NCBI RefSeq assembly: GCF_017742835.1
Contig: NZ_CP072392.1
Span: 4,177,695 to 4,241,694, forward strand
Length of the DNA stretch: 64,000 nucleotides
Direction of reading: 5' to 3'
DNA from: Aquabacter sp. L1I39
GTDB taxonomy: Bacteria; Pseudomonadota; Alphaproteobacteria; Rhizobiales; Xanthobacteraceae
Shown here piece by piece: positions 1 to 8,807 of the stretch (the first letter of the stretch is position 1; each line of letters starts with the position of its first letter). A program made the translations under genes and the position numbers. The notes beneath the pieces are model-generated. The model made no database searches. It worked only from the letters and a program-made list of their open reading frames with translations, and was not told where the DNA came from.

Positions 1-922
1 TGGAGATCTTCTGGCCCTTCTCGTCCAGGAACAGCTCATAGACGAAATGCTCCGGCGCCACGCCGCCAATGATCTCGCAGATGCGGTCATAGATGGGGGC
101 GTTGGTCTGATGGTCCTTGCCGAACATCTCGAAGTCCACGTCGAGCGCGGCCCAGCGGGCGCCGAAGTCCGGCTTCCACTGCAGCTTCACCTTGCCGCCG
201 GTGACGGGCAGCGTGGTCTCGGTGCCGTCTTCGTCGTCGAAGGTGATGGTGCCCGCCTTGGCGTCCACCGCCTTCAGCGGCACGTAGAGCACCCGGCCCG
301 AGAGGGGAGAGATGGGCAGGAAAGGCGAATAGGTGGCCTGCCGCTCCTCGCCGAGGGTCGGCAGCATCACCTCCATGATGGCCTCGTACTTTTCCGCCGC
401 CTTCAGCAGCACGGGGTCGAGCTTGCCGGAGGCGTAGTATTCCGTAGCGCTGGCGAATTCGTACGCGAAGCCGAACGTGTCCAGAAAGCGCCGCAGCATG
501 GCGTTATTGTGGTCGCCGAAGCTGGCATAGCCGCCGCCGAACGGGTTCGGCACGCGGGTCAGCGGCATCTGGAGATAGGGCTTCAGCGCGGCGGGATCCG
601 GCACATTCTCCGGAATCTTGCGCATGCCGTCCATGTCGTCCGAGAAGCACAGGAGGCGGGTGGGGATCTTGTCCTCGGTGAGGATGCGGAAGGCATGGCG
701 CACCATGGTGGTGCGGGCCACCTCGCCGAAGGTGCCGATATGGGGCAGGCCAGAGGGACCGTAGCCGGTCTCGAACAGCACCTCGTCCTTGGGATGGCGC
801 TTCAGCCGTTCGACGATTTTCCGGGCTTCCTCGAACGGCCAGGCGGCGGCGGTCTCGGCGACCGCCTTCAGCTCGCGGGCGAGATCGGCCGGATCGGCGA
901 GGGCGGACGAGGGTTCGGTCAT
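1..922 (-). CDS. lysK: Lysine--tRNA ligase, class I (3' end outside window)
   Basis: Charges tRNA-Lys in the cytoplasm. The reading frame starts at ATG 922 with GGAG about 8 bases upstream and runs off the window, so about 307 N-terminal residues are present. The class I signature [10 protein letters not shown] (HIGH-type motif) is near residue 50, followed by the family segment [11 protein letters not shown]. The last visible residues, EKGQKIS, are the beginning of the KMSKS-type loop. This is the class I (archaeal-type) LysRS that many alphaproteobacteria use instead of class II LysS. The C-terminal anticodon-binding part is missing only because the window ends. Confidence 0.95.
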   Translation of the reverse strand, partial: MTEPSSALADPADLARELKAVAETAAAWPFEEARKIVERLKRHPKDEVLFETGYGPSGLPHIGTFGEVARTTMVRHAFRILTEDKIPTRLLCFSDDMDGMRKIPENVPDPAALKPYLQMPLTRVPNPFGGGYASFGDHNNAMLRRFLDTFGFAYEFASATEYYASGKLDPVLLKAAEKYEAIMEVMLPTLGEERQATYSPFLPISPLSGRVLYVPLKAVDAKAGTITFDDEDGTETTLPVTGGKVKLQWKPDFGARWAALDVDFEMFGKDHQTNAPIYDRICEIIGGVAPEHFVYELFLDEKGQKIS

Positions 923-1126
923 GACGGCAAGGCTCCCAAGCGGGCCGCGACGAGAGGCTCCATCCTCCACGCCGAGGCACCGCCTCGATTTAGGTCGTGA
1001 AGGGCTCTCTATCAACGATTTAGAGGCGCAAAGGGCGGGCCGGGGCGATTCGACCCGCATGCCTCAGCCTCTAATCGCCCCCAGGCCGCTCCGTCAACGC
1101 GGCGCGGGGGCCTGGGAACGCGTGCT

Positions 1127-1333
1127 TTACTTGGGGCGGCGGCGGGCCAGCGGGATGACCAGATGCACCATGCCCACCACCATGAACGGCACCGCCAGGA
1201 GCGTCGTGCCCCAATGGGTCCAGCCGGCGGTGAGGGGCGCCAGAAGTTCGAGCAGGAGGTTGATGAGCGTATAGGCCCCCGCCATCAGGATGCCGAGAAA
1301 GCGGATATGGCCGAGAAAAGCGAGCAGCGGCAT
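1127..1333 (-). CDS. Small membrane protein beside a TetR gene
   Basis: Protein of 68 residues with two hydrophobic stretches (about residues 4-28 and 38-60) and a basic tail ending RRRPK, so probably a two-helix inner-membrane protein. I chose ATG 1333. A longer frame reaches 1408, but it would run through the palindromic operator shared with the divergent TetR gene. The family is not recognised. Divergent pairing with a TetR-type repressor over a shared operator suggests that this gene is the repressor's target; that is inference. Confidence 0.6.
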   Translation of the reverse strand: MPLLAFLGHIRFLGILMAGAYTLINLLLELLAPLTAGWTHWGTTLLAVPFMVVGMVHLVIPLARRRPK

Positions 1334-1342
1334 GGCGTGATC

Positions 1343-1411
1343 TCTTGCATAAACGAAACGATCCGTTTCGATTGAGATTTGATATATACGAACCGTTTCG
1401 TTATGCAAGAG
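1343..1411. promoter_or_regulatory. Large inverted-repeat operator between divergent genes
   Basis: Two nested signals are visible. An exact 7-bp palindrome CGAAACG-ATC-CGTTTCG lies at 1354-1370. A larger inverted repeat pairs 1343-1360 (TCTTGCATAAACGAAACG) with 1394-1411 (CGTTTCGTTATGCAAGA), identical except for one inserted base. A second, imperfect copy of the small palindrome sits at 1389-1400. The location between a TetR gene and a divergent membrane gene fits an autoregulatory TetR operator that also controls the neighbour. Confidence 0.7.
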
Positions 1412-1442
1412 GAAAGTGCGCAGCCGCGCCGGGGAGACCAGC

Positions 1443-2054
1443 GTGCCGGAGCATCAGGCCAAGACCGAACGCCGGGCCTCCATTGGCGCCCGCCGTAACC
1501 CCGCCACCGAGGCGGCGATCATCGCGGCGGCGCGCGACTTGCTGGAGGAGCGCGGCTATGCGGGCTTCTCCTTCGACGAGGTGGCGCGCCGGGCCGGTGC
1601 GGGCAAGCCAACCCTCTATCGCTGGTGGCCCACCCGCGCGGACCTTCTGATGGAGGTTTATTCCGCCGAGAAGGCGGCCACCATGACAGCGCCGGACACC
1701 GGCACCTTGCCGGGCGACCTGCTCGCTTACACGCGCGCCCTCTGGACCTTCTGGCGCGACACCCCCACGGGCCGCGCCTTCCGGGGGCTTATCGCGGAAG
1801 CGCAGGCGGGGGAGGCGGCGCAGATCCTCCTGCGGGAAAAATTCCTGCCCGAGCGGCTGAAGGATGTGCGGGCCATGTTCGCGCGCGCAGTGGGACGGGG
1901 AGAGATTGCGGCGGACGCCATCGAGGACCTCGTCGCACTCTATGTGGGCTTCAATTGGTTTCGCCTCACCACCGGACGCATTGGGGATGATGCCCCGGCC
2001 ATCGCGCGCATGGCGCAGCTCCTGACCCGTGGCGGTGCCACGGGCGCACCCTGA
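1443..2054 (+). CDS. TetR/AcrR family transcriptional regulator
   Basis: Repressor of 203 residues. The N-terminal TetR helix-turn-helix is clear: the segment AAARDLLEERGYAGFSFDEV leads into RRAGAGKPTLYRWWPTRADL (about residues 30-70). The C-terminal ligand-binding part has the TetR_C look (FRGLIAEAQ near 125). I chose GTG 1443 because GGGGAG at 1431-1436 sits six bases upstream; GTG 1416 is an in-frame alternative with a poorer site. It lies divergent from the small membrane gene across the inverted-repeat operator and probably binds there. The inducer is unknown. Confidence 0.88.
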   Translation: MPEHQAKTERRASIGARRNPATEAAIIAAARDLLEERGYAGFSFDEVARRAGAGKPTLYRWWPTRADLLMEVYSAEKAATMTAPDTGTLPGDLLAYTRALWTFWRDTPTGRAFRGLIAEAQAGEAAQILLREKFLPERLKDVRAMFARAVGRGEIAADAIEDLVALYVGFNWFRLTTGRIGDDAPAIARMAQLLTRGGATGAP

Positions 2055-2067
2055 CGCCGCGTGCGCC

Positions 2068-2994
2068 TCAGGGGCCGGACGGGGCGGAGAAGGTCGCCGC
2101 CGGCGGGGCTTCGCTCGGGCAAGGTTGCGAGGCCATGAAGGTCAGGACATCGCTGATGGGCGCCCGGGGCACGCGCAACTGCCCGGAAAACGGATCATCC
2201 ATTTCCAGCACCAGATAGATGGCGCTGGCAATGCAGGCGATGGCGGCCAGGAAGCCGAACAGGACCAAGGGCGTGCGAGGCGCGAACACGCCGAGGATTC
2301 CATAGAGCAGCGCCAGCCAGCAGATCACGGCGCCGATGAAGGCGGTGGGTGCGCGGTTGCTGGTGAAATCGCTGATGCGCCACCGATATTCCATCAATTG
2401 GTGACCAAGCGAGATCAGCGTCCGGCGGATGTCGTTCTCCGGTGGCAGGTGCCCCAGCTCGCGGGTCAGGTTGAGAAGCAATGTGGAGGCCGAGCCTTTT
2501 TCCCCGCCCTTGGCCGTGTCGCCGGCGGTCTCTTGAACCGTGCCAGATGGCGTGGGCCGTGCCGGCAGCGCCGGGCCTTGAGGGGTGAGTTGCTCCAGCT
2601 TGCGCGCCAGTTCCGGCAGGGGCGTGGTGGCGTTGGCGGTTCCAGGCATCGGCCAGGTCTGGAGCAGCAACTGTTCGATGAAGGCCCGCAGATTACCTCG
2701 CAGCGCGCAGGCCGGTCCGCCGAAATTGGTCAGCTCAATGTCCATCCGCATGAGCGTGGTGGCGTACATCTGCACGTCCTTCTCCGCATCCGAATATTGA
2801 AAGCGGGAGGAATTGACCATCAGGCCCAGGATGAGGCCCGTCATGGTGGCCACCAGAGCCATGGCAGCCCGCAGGCTCTTGATGGATTCGCCGCCCAGAT
2901 AATCCGGCGGCATCCGGCGCGCCAGCACGCACCCACACGCGGCCGCGCCCGCCATGGCGAGAAAGGCGATGAGGGCCAGGGTCAAGGCATTCAT
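2068..2994 (-). CDS. DUF4239 (bestrophin-like) membrane protein
   Basis: Protein of 308 residues. There is a hydrophobic N-terminal helix (residues 2-25), a second helix after GESIKSLRAAMALV (about 40-60), a large soluble middle and two C-terminal helices (about 215-265). The LEMDDPFSGQLRV segment near the end is the hallmark of the DUF4239 / bestrophin-like family, whose members usually carry a D-x-PF-x-G motif there. The function of the family is not established; an ion-channel role is only suggested by distant similarity. Start ATG 2994 has GGGGA just upstream. It converges with the TetR gene, leaving 13 bases. Confidence 0.8.
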   Translation of the reverse strand: MNALTLALIAFLAMAGAAACGCVLARRMPPDYLGGESIKSLRAAMALVATMTGLILGLMVNSSRFQYSDAEKDVQMYATTLMRMDIELTNFGGPACALRGNLRAFIEQLLLQTWPMPGTANATTPLPELARKLEQLTPQGPALPARPTPSGTVQETAGDTAKGGEKGSASTLLLNLTRELGHLPPENDIRRTLISLGHQLMEYRWRISDFTSNRAPTAFIGAVICWLALLYGILGVFAPRTPLVLFGFLAAIACIASAIYLVLEMDDPFSGQLRVPRAPISDVLTFMASQPCPSEAPPAATFSAPSGP

Positions 2995-3081
2995 GGCATC
3001 CCCGTTCTGTGCGCCGACCGATCCGCCGAGTGGTACCCATTCGCGCCAGCGCCGCCAAGCTCACGCCGCGCGCGCTGGCGG

Positions 3082-3978
3082 TCAGTAGAAGCCCACAGGG
3101 AACCAGCGCAGATAGAGGTCGGCATAGACGCCCTTTTCCCAGATGCGCTGAAGGGCGTAGTCGATGGCGCGCTTCAACTGGTCATTGCCGCTCTTCACCG
3201 CCACCGCGAGGCCGTCCCCGAAATACCGGCTCTCGGTGAAGGGGCCGCCCGCAAAGGCGCAGCAATTCTCCGAGCTCGTTCCGTTGAGCCAGAGGGAGAG
3301 CCCGATGCCATCGCCGAACAGGAGGTCCACCTCGCCCTTCTTCAGCGCCTCCCGCGCCGCCGCCCCGTCCGGATAGGGGCGGATGGCGGCCTCGTTGAAG
3401 AAGGCACGCAGATAGGCCTCGTGGGCCGTGCCCTGCACCACCGCCACGCGCTTGGCCGCCACCGCCTCCGGCGTGACCTGGGAGATGGCGTTGGCCCGGC
3501 GGGCGACGAACCGGGCGGGCGTGCCGAGATAGCGCTCGCTGAAGTCCGCCCGCTGGCGGCTGGCCGGCGTGGAGGCGAGTCCGGCGATCACCGCATCGCC
3601 CCGGTTCTGGTCGAGGCCATCCAGCAGGGTATCGAAGGCGGCGGCCTCGATGGTGCAGGTGAGCGAAAGCTCGGCGCAGATGGCGCGGGCGAGGTCCACG
3701 TTGAAGCCGAGCAGCGCCCCATCCTGGCCGACGAAGTTGAAGGGGGGATAATCGTCGGAGGTCAGGAAGCGAATGGAGGTGGGAAGGCGGGTGGCGTCCG
3801 GTCGCTCCACCCGTCGCTCCACGTTCCAGAAATTGGGCACCACCGCGCCTTGCGCCCATGCCGTAGCGGCACTCGCGCATAAGCCGCCGAGACATGCCGC
3901 ACACGCCAGCATCCCAAAAGCAAGGTTGCACAATCTTGATGCTGTCCGGATCGGTTGCTTCATCTTAGGCTTCGGCAT
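3082..3978 (-). CDS. Periplasmic solute-binding protein, family 3 (amino-acid type)
   Basis: Protein of 298 residues. The N-terminus (KPKMKQPIR followed by a hydrophobic stretch ending ATAWA) is a typical Sec signal peptide. The mature part has the SBP_bac_3 pattern: IRFLTSDDYPPFNF, a FNVDLARAICAELSL segment, GDAVIAGLASTPASRQRADFS, and VDLLFGDGIGLSLWL. The ligand is probably a polar amino acid or small organic acid. No ABC permease or ATPase genes adjoin it, so it may be an orphan receptor. Start ATG 3978 has GGGAG seven bases upstream. The divergent glycosyltransferase begins only 30 bases away. Confidence 0.85.
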   Translation of the reverse strand: MPKPKMKQPIRTASRLCNLAFGMLACAACLGGLCASAATAWAQGAVVPNFWNVERRVERPDATRLPTSIRFLTSDDYPPFNFVGQDGALLGFNVDLARAICAELSLTCTIEAAAFDTLLDGLDQNRGDAVIAGLASTPASRQRADFSERYLGTPARFVARRANAISQVTPEAVAAKRVAVVQGTAHEAYLRAFFNEAAIRPYPDGAAAREALKKGEVDLLFGDGIGLSLWLNGTSSENCCAFAGGPFTESRYFGDGLAVAVKSGNDQLKRAIDYALQRIWEKGVYADLYLRWFPVGFY

Positions 3979-4008
3979 GCTGGGGCTCCCGGGCTGGGAG
4001 GGTGGGGC

Positions 4009-5955
4009 ATGTTGGAAGAGGCAGGCGAGCGCCGCAAGTCGGTGCCGCGCGCGCCACGCATTGCGCGTCATCCGGCTGGCGGGGATGGCGGCGGCGCGGG
4101 GATGCCGCTCGAGGTCAAAGCGCTCGCGCCGCTGGTGGATGCGCCGACGCTGCGCTGGGCCACTGCGCGGGCCAGGGCCCTCGGGGTCAGCGCCGATGAG
4201 GTGCTGGTGGCGCATGGCTTCGTTCATGCCGACACCGCGGCGGCCTGGCAAGGCGCCCATCTGGGGCTCGCCCCGGCGCCCGATGCGCCGCTCGGCCTGT
4301 CCGCCGGGGGCGGACCCGCTGCGCTCGCGCTGGGCTTTGCCCTGGCGCCGCGGGAGGGGACGGACCCGCGCATCGTCCTTGGCGCGCGCGGGCGGGTGCT
4401 GCGGCGGCTGCGCCGCGCCCTCGCGGAGGATCCGAGCCTGCACGCGCGCCTCCATTTGGTTTCGCCGGAGCGTTTCCGGTCCCAGGTGCGGCGCGAATGC
4501 GCGGCGGACTTCGGCGCCCTCGCCGCGTTCGGCCTGCGGGACCGGGCGCCGGACCTGTCCGCGCAGACCTTGCGCCCCGGACGAGTGCTTCTGCGCCTGG
4601 CGCTTGCCCTGGTGCTCCTGTCCGCCCTGCTGGCCCTCCTTGCGCCGGCCCTCGCCGCTGCTGCGCTCCCCGGCGCTTTGTCCGCGCTGTTCCTCGCCAC
4701 CCTCGGGCTGAAGGCGGCGGCGTGCCTGGTGCCCGCGGAAACCGCCGCCTTGCCGGACACGAGGGATGCGGGCGAGGAGGGGCGGCTGCCCGTCTATACC
4801 CTCATCGTTCCCCTCTATCGCGAGGTGGCGGTGCTGCCGCGGCTGCGCGAGGCCTTGCTGGCGCTCGATTATCCGCTGGAGAAGCTGGACATCAAGATGG
4901 TGGTGGAGCCGGACGACCACGACCTACTGCGCGCATTGGTCGCCGCGCCCTTGCCGGCCCATTTCGAGGTGGTGGTGGCCCCGGACATCGGACCACGCAC
5001 CAAGCCGAAGGCGATGAACGCGGCGCTCCCGTTCGCGCGGGGAACCCTGGTGGCCGTCTTCGACGCGGAGGACGTGCCCCATCCCCGCCAATTGCGCGAG
5101 GCGGTGGCCGCCTTTGCCACCGGAGGGCGGCGCCTGGGCTGCGTGCAGGCGCGCCTCGCCATCGACAATGCCGGCGACAGCCTCATCAGCCGCTGCTTCG
5201 CATTGGAATATGCGGTGCAGTTCGACGTGCTGATCCCGGCGCTGGCCGCCTTTGGCCTTCCCGTGCCGCTCGGCGGCACTTCCAACCATTTCCGGCGCGA
5301 CGCGCTGGAGGATGTGGGGGGATGGGATCCGTTCAACGTTACCGAGGACGCCGATCTCGGCCTGCGGCTCGCCCGCATGGGGTGGCGCACCCGCACCATC
5401 GCCTCCACCACCCAGGAGGAAGCCCCGGTCACGGTGGGCGCCTGGCTGCGCCAACGGGGCCGCTGGATGAAGGGCTGGATGCAGACGCTGATGGTTCATG
5501 GCCGCCATCCCGGCCGCCTTTGCCGGGAATTGGGGCCACTGACTGCGCTCGGCTCCGGGCTGGTGATGGCGGCGCCGATTCTGGCCGTGCTGGTGCACCC
5601 GCTGTGCCTGGCGGTGGTGGCTTATGACATGGCCGCCGGGGGCTTCTGGCGGGTGCCCGGCTCGATGGCGCAGGTGCTCACGTCCGCCATGAGCTACACC
5701 AACCTGCTGCTCGGCTATGGGGTGATGGCCGCCTCGACCATCCTCGGCGCCCGGCGCCGCCGGATGGTGGCGCACCTGTGGGTGCTGCCCTTCGTGCCGC
5801 TTTACTGGCTGCTGCAGAGTCTTGCCACCTGGCGGGCGGTCCACGGCCTCGTCACCGCGCCCTATCATTGGGACAAGACCGAGCACGGGCTCTCCAAGCG
5901 CCGCGCCGCCGGCGCGCCTCAGGTGGCCGACCGCCCGTCAAAGATTGCGACGTAG
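4009..5955 (+). CDS. Membrane glycosyltransferase, family 2 (processive type)
   Basis: Protein of 648 residues. An N-terminal cytosolic region (about 45-190) contains a DEVLVAHGFVHADTAAAWQ stretch resembling the GspE/MshE N-terminal fold found in some exopolysaccharide synthases. Two helices follow (about 200-245), then the GT2 domain beginning YTLIVPLYREV, with FDAEDVPHP (DxD-type), TEDADLGLRLA, and the processive-synthase motif QRGRW. Several C-terminal helices end the protein. It probably polymerises or transfers a sugar at the inner membrane; the substrate is unknown. Start ATG 4009 has GGGAGG at 3996-4001. The last 18 bases overlap the convergent SCO1 gene. Confidence 0.85.
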   Translation: MLEEAGERRKSVPRAPRIARHPAGGDGGGAGMPLEVKALAPLVDAPTLRWATARARALGVSADEVLVAHGFVHADTAAAWQGAHLGLAPAPDAPLGLSAGGGPAALALGFALAPREGTDPRIVLGARGRVLRRLRRALAEDPSLHARLHLVSPERFRSQVRRECAADFGALAAFGLRDRAPDLSAQTLRPGRVLLRLALALVLLSALLALLAPALAAAALPGALSALFLATLGLKAAACLVPAETAALPDTRDAGEEGRLPVYTLIVPLYREVAVLPRLREALLALDYPLEKLDIKMVVEPDDHDLLRALVAAPLPAHFEVVVAPDIGPRTKPKAMNAALPFARGTLVAVFDAEDVPHPRQLREAVAAFATGGRRLGCVQARLAIDNAGDSLISRCFALEYAVQFDVLIPALAAFGLPVPLGGTSNHFRRDALEDVGGWDPFNVTEDADLGLRLARMGWRTRTIASTTQEEAPVTVGAWLRQRGRWMKGWMQTLMVHGRHPGRLCRELGPLTALGSGLVMAAPILAVLVHPLCLAVVAYDMAAGGFWRVPGSMAQVLTSAMSYTNLLLGYGVMAASTILGARRRRMVAHLWVLPFVPLYWLLQSLATWRAVHGLVTAPYHWDKTEHGLSKRRAAGAPQVADRPSKIAT

Positions 5956-6537
5956 ATCGGCCGCCGCCTCCGCGGGCGGGCGCTTGGCGTTGAAGGGAGC
6001 CAGGAAGGACCCGGACTTGTCCATGAGATAGATCACCGCCGTATGATCCATGGTGTAGTCGCCTCCATCCAGAGGGACCTTCTTGGAATAAACGCGGTAG
6101 GCCCGCTTGATGGCGTCGATCTGCTCCGGCGTGCCGCTGAGGCCCCGGACCTGCGGATTGAAGGAACTCAGATAGGCCTTCATCACCTCCGGCGTATCCC
6201 GCTCCGGATCCACCGTCACGAACATGGCTTGCACCTTGGATGCGTCGGGGCCGAGGGCGTTCAGGATCTCCGACATCTCGAAGAGCGAGGTGGGGCAGAT
6301 GTCCGGGCAGTGGGTGAAGCCGAAGAAGATCAGCGTCAGTTTGCCCTTGAGGTCCGCTTCGGTGACCGTCGCGCCGGTCTGATCCACGAGGCGGAACGGT
6401 CCGCCCACGCTCGCCGAGCCCGAGCCTCCGGTGCCCGTCTGACGGGACGGCATCAGCGCGGTGGCGGCGATCACCAGCAGGAGGGCGCCGACGGCAAAGG
6501 CCGACAGGGGGATGAGAAGCTTGGAACGGGGGGACAT
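5938..6537 (-). CDS. SCO1/SenC family copper chaperone
   Basis: Protein of 199 residues anchored by one N-terminal helix (LLIPLSAFAVGALLLVIAATAL), with a thioredoxin-like domain outside. The copper ligands are visible: CPDICP (CxxxC) in FFGFTHCPDICPTSLF, and the distal histidine in YTMDHTAVIY. FVTVDPERDTPEVMKAY is the other family hallmark. The role is delivery of copper to the CuA site of cytochrome c oxidase or redox maintenance of that site. Start ATG 6537 has GGAG seven bases upstream. No cytochrome oxidase genes are in the window. It may be co-transcribed with the small membrane gene at 6666-6899. Confidence 0.92.
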   Translation of the reverse strand: MSPRSKLLIPLSAFAVGALLLVIAATALMPSRQTGTGGSGSASVGGPFRLVDQTGATVTEADLKGKLTLIFFGFTHCPDICPTSLFEMSEILNALGPDASKVQAMFVTVDPERDTPEVMKAYLSSFNPQVRGLSGTPEQIDAIKRAYRVYSKKVPLDGGDYTMDHTAVIYLMDKSGSFLAPFNAKRPPAEAAADLRRNL

Positions 6538-6665
6538 GAACAGGCTCCGGGCGGGGCAACGAGCGAACCCGTTACCGGGAACGGACGAACAAGGGGAATC
6601 GGCAGATGGCCGGGAGGCATCCGGGGCAGCGCGGCCGGCGCCCATGTCGATGTGCTTTCACGGCA

Positions 6666-6899
6666 TCACAGGCAGGTGCCCAAGCCAGCAGTGAGGGTGT
6701 CGAAGAAAACCGTCCCGCCGTGACGCGCCCACAGCCAGCCCGTGCCAGCGAGCAGCACGAGGCCCAGCGCGGCAAGGAGGGCCATGCGCAGGGGGCCGAG
6801 TGGACCGCCTGCTTCGACCGCCTCCGCGCCAGGGCACGGCGACGCGGCTGCGGCATCGCTGGCGCGCCCATATCCGTCCTGGCTGGCTACGGTTGACAT
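6666..6899 (-). CDS. Small single-pass membrane protein upstream of SCO1
   Basis: Protein of 77 residues with an Ala/Gly/Pro-rich N-terminal half, one transmembrane helix (MALLAALGLVLLAGTGWLW) and a short tail ending FFDTLTAGLGTCL. Short hypothetical proteins with this tail pattern seem common near respiratory genes in related bacteria, but I cannot name a family. Start ATG 6899 has GGAGAGG eight bases upstream. It is on the same strand as the SCO1 gene, 128 bases before it, so co-expression and a respiratory or copper-related role are possible. Confidence 0.6.
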   Translation of the reverse strand: MSTVASQDGYGRASDAAAASPCPGAEAVEAGGPLGPLRMALLAALGLVLLAGTGWLWARHGGTVFFDTLTAGLGTCL

Positions 6900-7031
6900 C
6901 AAGCACGCCTCTCCTGTGGGTGCGACCCCTCTTTGTCTTTTACCCCCTCATTCCCCTGTGCGCCAAGCGGCCGGCGCCACAGCCGACCGCGCGTCACGCA
7001 CTCTTGTAGCGCCCCCTTACCGGGGTGGCGC

Positions 7032-7280
7032 TCACCGCCGGGCGAGCTGGCCCCAGGCGATCAGGACGATGATGGCGCCGACCACCGCGCCGATGAAGCC
7101 GGCGCCCTGGCCAGCCTCGTACCACCCGATCGCCTGACCGAGATAGGTGGCGACCATGGCGCCTACGATGCCCAGCACCGTCGTGAGAATGAAACCCTGC
7201 GGCTCATTGGGGCCGGAATAGATGAGCTTCGCCACGATGCCCGCCACGAAACCGATGATGATGGTCCACAAGATACCCAT
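7032..7280 (-). CDS. GlsB/YeaQ/YmgE family stress-response membrane protein
   Basis: Protein of 82 residues with three hydrophobic segments and the family pattern MGILWTIIIGFVAGIVAKLI, then GFILTTVLGIVGAMVATYLGQ, then GFIGAVVGAIIVLI. This is the transglycosylase-associated (Transgly_assoc) family of small inner-membrane proteins linked to envelope and general stress; its biochemical function is unknown. Start ATG 7280 is preceded by GGAGGGG, an excellent ribosome site. It stands alone, with no operon partner. Confidence 0.9.
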   Translation of the reverse strand: MGILWTIIIGFVAGIVAKLIYSGPNEPQGFILTTVLGIVGAMVATYLGQAIGWYEAGQGAGFIGAVVGAIIVLIAWGQLARR

Positions 7281-7547
7281 GTGCCCCTCCAAGATGGCCT
7301 GACCCCCAAACGGCAAAGTCCGCGCTGGGTTCCGGCCATCGCATGTCATCTAGGGATTTTCGGCGCGCCCGCAACGGGCCTCTCGGTTGACGCCTTCGGT
7401 GCATGCGCCTAGTTTGCCGGCCATGTGCAGCATGCAGGCAGAGAGGCGGAACGCCATTCCGGCGCAGCGTCGAATTCTCCGCCCGGTCGACCAGGTCGGC
7501 CGGGAGAACTGACGCTTTTCTCTTCCCATCTGCATGTGAGTCCTTCC

Positions 7548-7847
7548 ATGTCCATGTCTTCCGGCACGCCGTCCGGCGTCGCGTCTCATCGTCTCGTGGT
7601 CGAAGCCGAGCCCTGTTCCAATGCGCTGCTGCGTCTCCTGGAGCCGTTCGTGATCCATGATGTTCTCCCCGGCTCGGTGCGGTCCGAGCATGAGAGCGGG
7701 GTTCTGAGCATCGAGATCGCCTTTTCGGCCACCCCCGACCTTGCGGCGCGCCTCCTGGCCCGCATGGAGGCGATGGTGACGGTGCGTGCCGCCGCCCTTG
7801 CCCCCGTCCTTGCCCCCTGCACCGTGACCCTGAGCACGGCGGCCTGA
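7548..7847 (+). CDS. Hypothetical protein upstream of an AEC transporter
   Basis: Protein of 99 residues. It is not a family I recognise. The middle (HRLVVEAEPCSNALLRLLEPFVIHDV) and the LSIEIAFSATPDLAARLLARMEAMVTV segment suggest an alternating beta/alpha fold, loosely like a small ACT-type domain, but this is weak. Only a poor ribosome site (GTGAG) is visible before ATG 7548. The stop at 7847 is 12 bases before the AEC transporter gene, so the two are probably co-transcribed. Confidence 0.55.
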   Translation: MSMSSGTPSGVASHRLVVEAEPCSNALLRLLEPFVIHDVLPGSVRSEHESGVLSIEIAFSATPDLAARLLARMEAMVTVRAAALAPVLAPCTVTLSTAA

Positions 7848-7859
7848 GATCCGATCCAA

Positions 7860-8798
7860 ATGGGTGCCATCCTCGCAGACATCGCCCTCGTGGTGCTTCC
7901 GGTGTTCGGCGTGGTGGCGATGGGTTTCGTCTCTGCCAAGACGCGCCTGATCTCCGACAAGGCGTCGGATGGCTTGGCCGAATATGTGTTCGGCCTCGCC
8001 GTGCCGATTCTCATCTTCAAGACCTTGAGCGAATCCCGCCTGCCCGAGGCGCAGCCCTGGGGGTATTGGATCGCCTATTTCACCGGCGCGTTCGCGGTGT
8101 TCGGCATTGCCATGGTGCTGGCCATCAAGGTCTTCCACCGCAGCCGGACGGAAGCGGTGGTGCACGGCTTTTCCGCCGGGCAGGCCAATACGGTCTTCCT
8201 GGGCGTGCCGCTCATTCTCAAGGCCTATGGCGAGGAAGGGGCGGTGCCCTTGTTCCTGCTCATCGCCATCCACCTGCCGGTGATGCTGGTGGCGGCCACC
8301 GTGCTGGTGGAGGGCAGCGCGGGCCTGTCGCTGGCCACCGCCCGCAAGCTCTTCCGAACGCTTGCCCTCAATCCCATCCTGCTCGGCATCTATGCGGGCG
8401 GCATCGCCAAGCTGCTGGGGGTGCAGGCGGCGGGGGTGCCCAAGCAGATCCTCGATCTGATTTCCGCCTCGGCCTCGCCCTGCGCCCTCATTTCGCTCGG
8501 CCTTGCGCTCAACCGCTACGGCATGTCGGGCGACCTGAAGGCCACCGCCATCATTTCGGCGCTGAAGCTCATCGTGCATCCGGCCCTCGTGCTGCTGCTG
8601 ACGCTGCTTCTGCCCATGCCGCCGGTCTGGGCCGGGGTGGCCGTGCTGTTTGCGGCCATGCCGTGCGGCATCAATGCCTATCTGCTGGCCCAGCGCTACG
8701 GGGCGGGCGTGCAGACCAGCGCCAGCGCCGTCTCCCTGTCCACGGCCCTGGGCCTCGTGACCATCGCCTTCTGGCTGTACATCCTGGGCGTCGGCTGA
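7860..8798 (+). CDS. AEC (auxin efflux carrier) family transporter
   Basis: Protein of 312 residues with about ten hydrophobic segments in two five-helix halves. Family signs are the opening DIALVVLPVFGVVAMGFVS, the mid-protein FSAGQANTVFLGVPLILKAYG stretch with the typical NTxFLGxP pattern, and LIVHPALVLLLT in the second half. Bacterial members export or exchange dicarboxylates such as malate or malonate, but the substrate cannot be read from sequence. Start ATG 7860 lacks a strong ribosome site and may be translationally coupled to the gene ending 12 bases upstream. Confidence 0.9.
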   Translation: MGAILADIALVVLPVFGVVAMGFVSAKTRLISDKASDGLAEYVFGLAVPILIFKTLSESRLPEAQPWGYWIAYFTGAFAVFGIAMVLAIKVFHRSRTEAVVHGFSAGQANTVFLGVPLILKAYGEEGAVPLFLLIAIHLPVMLVAATVLVEGSAGLSLATARKLFRTLALNPILLGIYAGGIAKLLGVQAAGVPKQILDLISASASPCALISLGLALNRYGMSGDLKATAIISALKLIVHPALVLLLTLLLPMPPVWAGVAVLFAAMPCGINAYLLAQRYGAGVQTSASAVSLSTALGLVTIAFWLYILGVG

Positions 8799-8807
8799 AC
8801 GCGCCCT

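Noticed and set aside
1388..1400. TACGAA in the TetR operator resembling the nicotinate-cluster motif
   Set aside because: The rest of the site (CCGTTTCG) does not fit the TGT-N6-A-Y-GAA pattern and the genes are unrelated, so the shared hexamer is probably coincidental.
3979..4920. Long open frame extending the solute-binding protein upstream through the glycosyltransferase
   Set aside because: The signal peptide and a good ribosome site place the true start at 3978; the extension has no family resemblance and lies antisense to a real gene.
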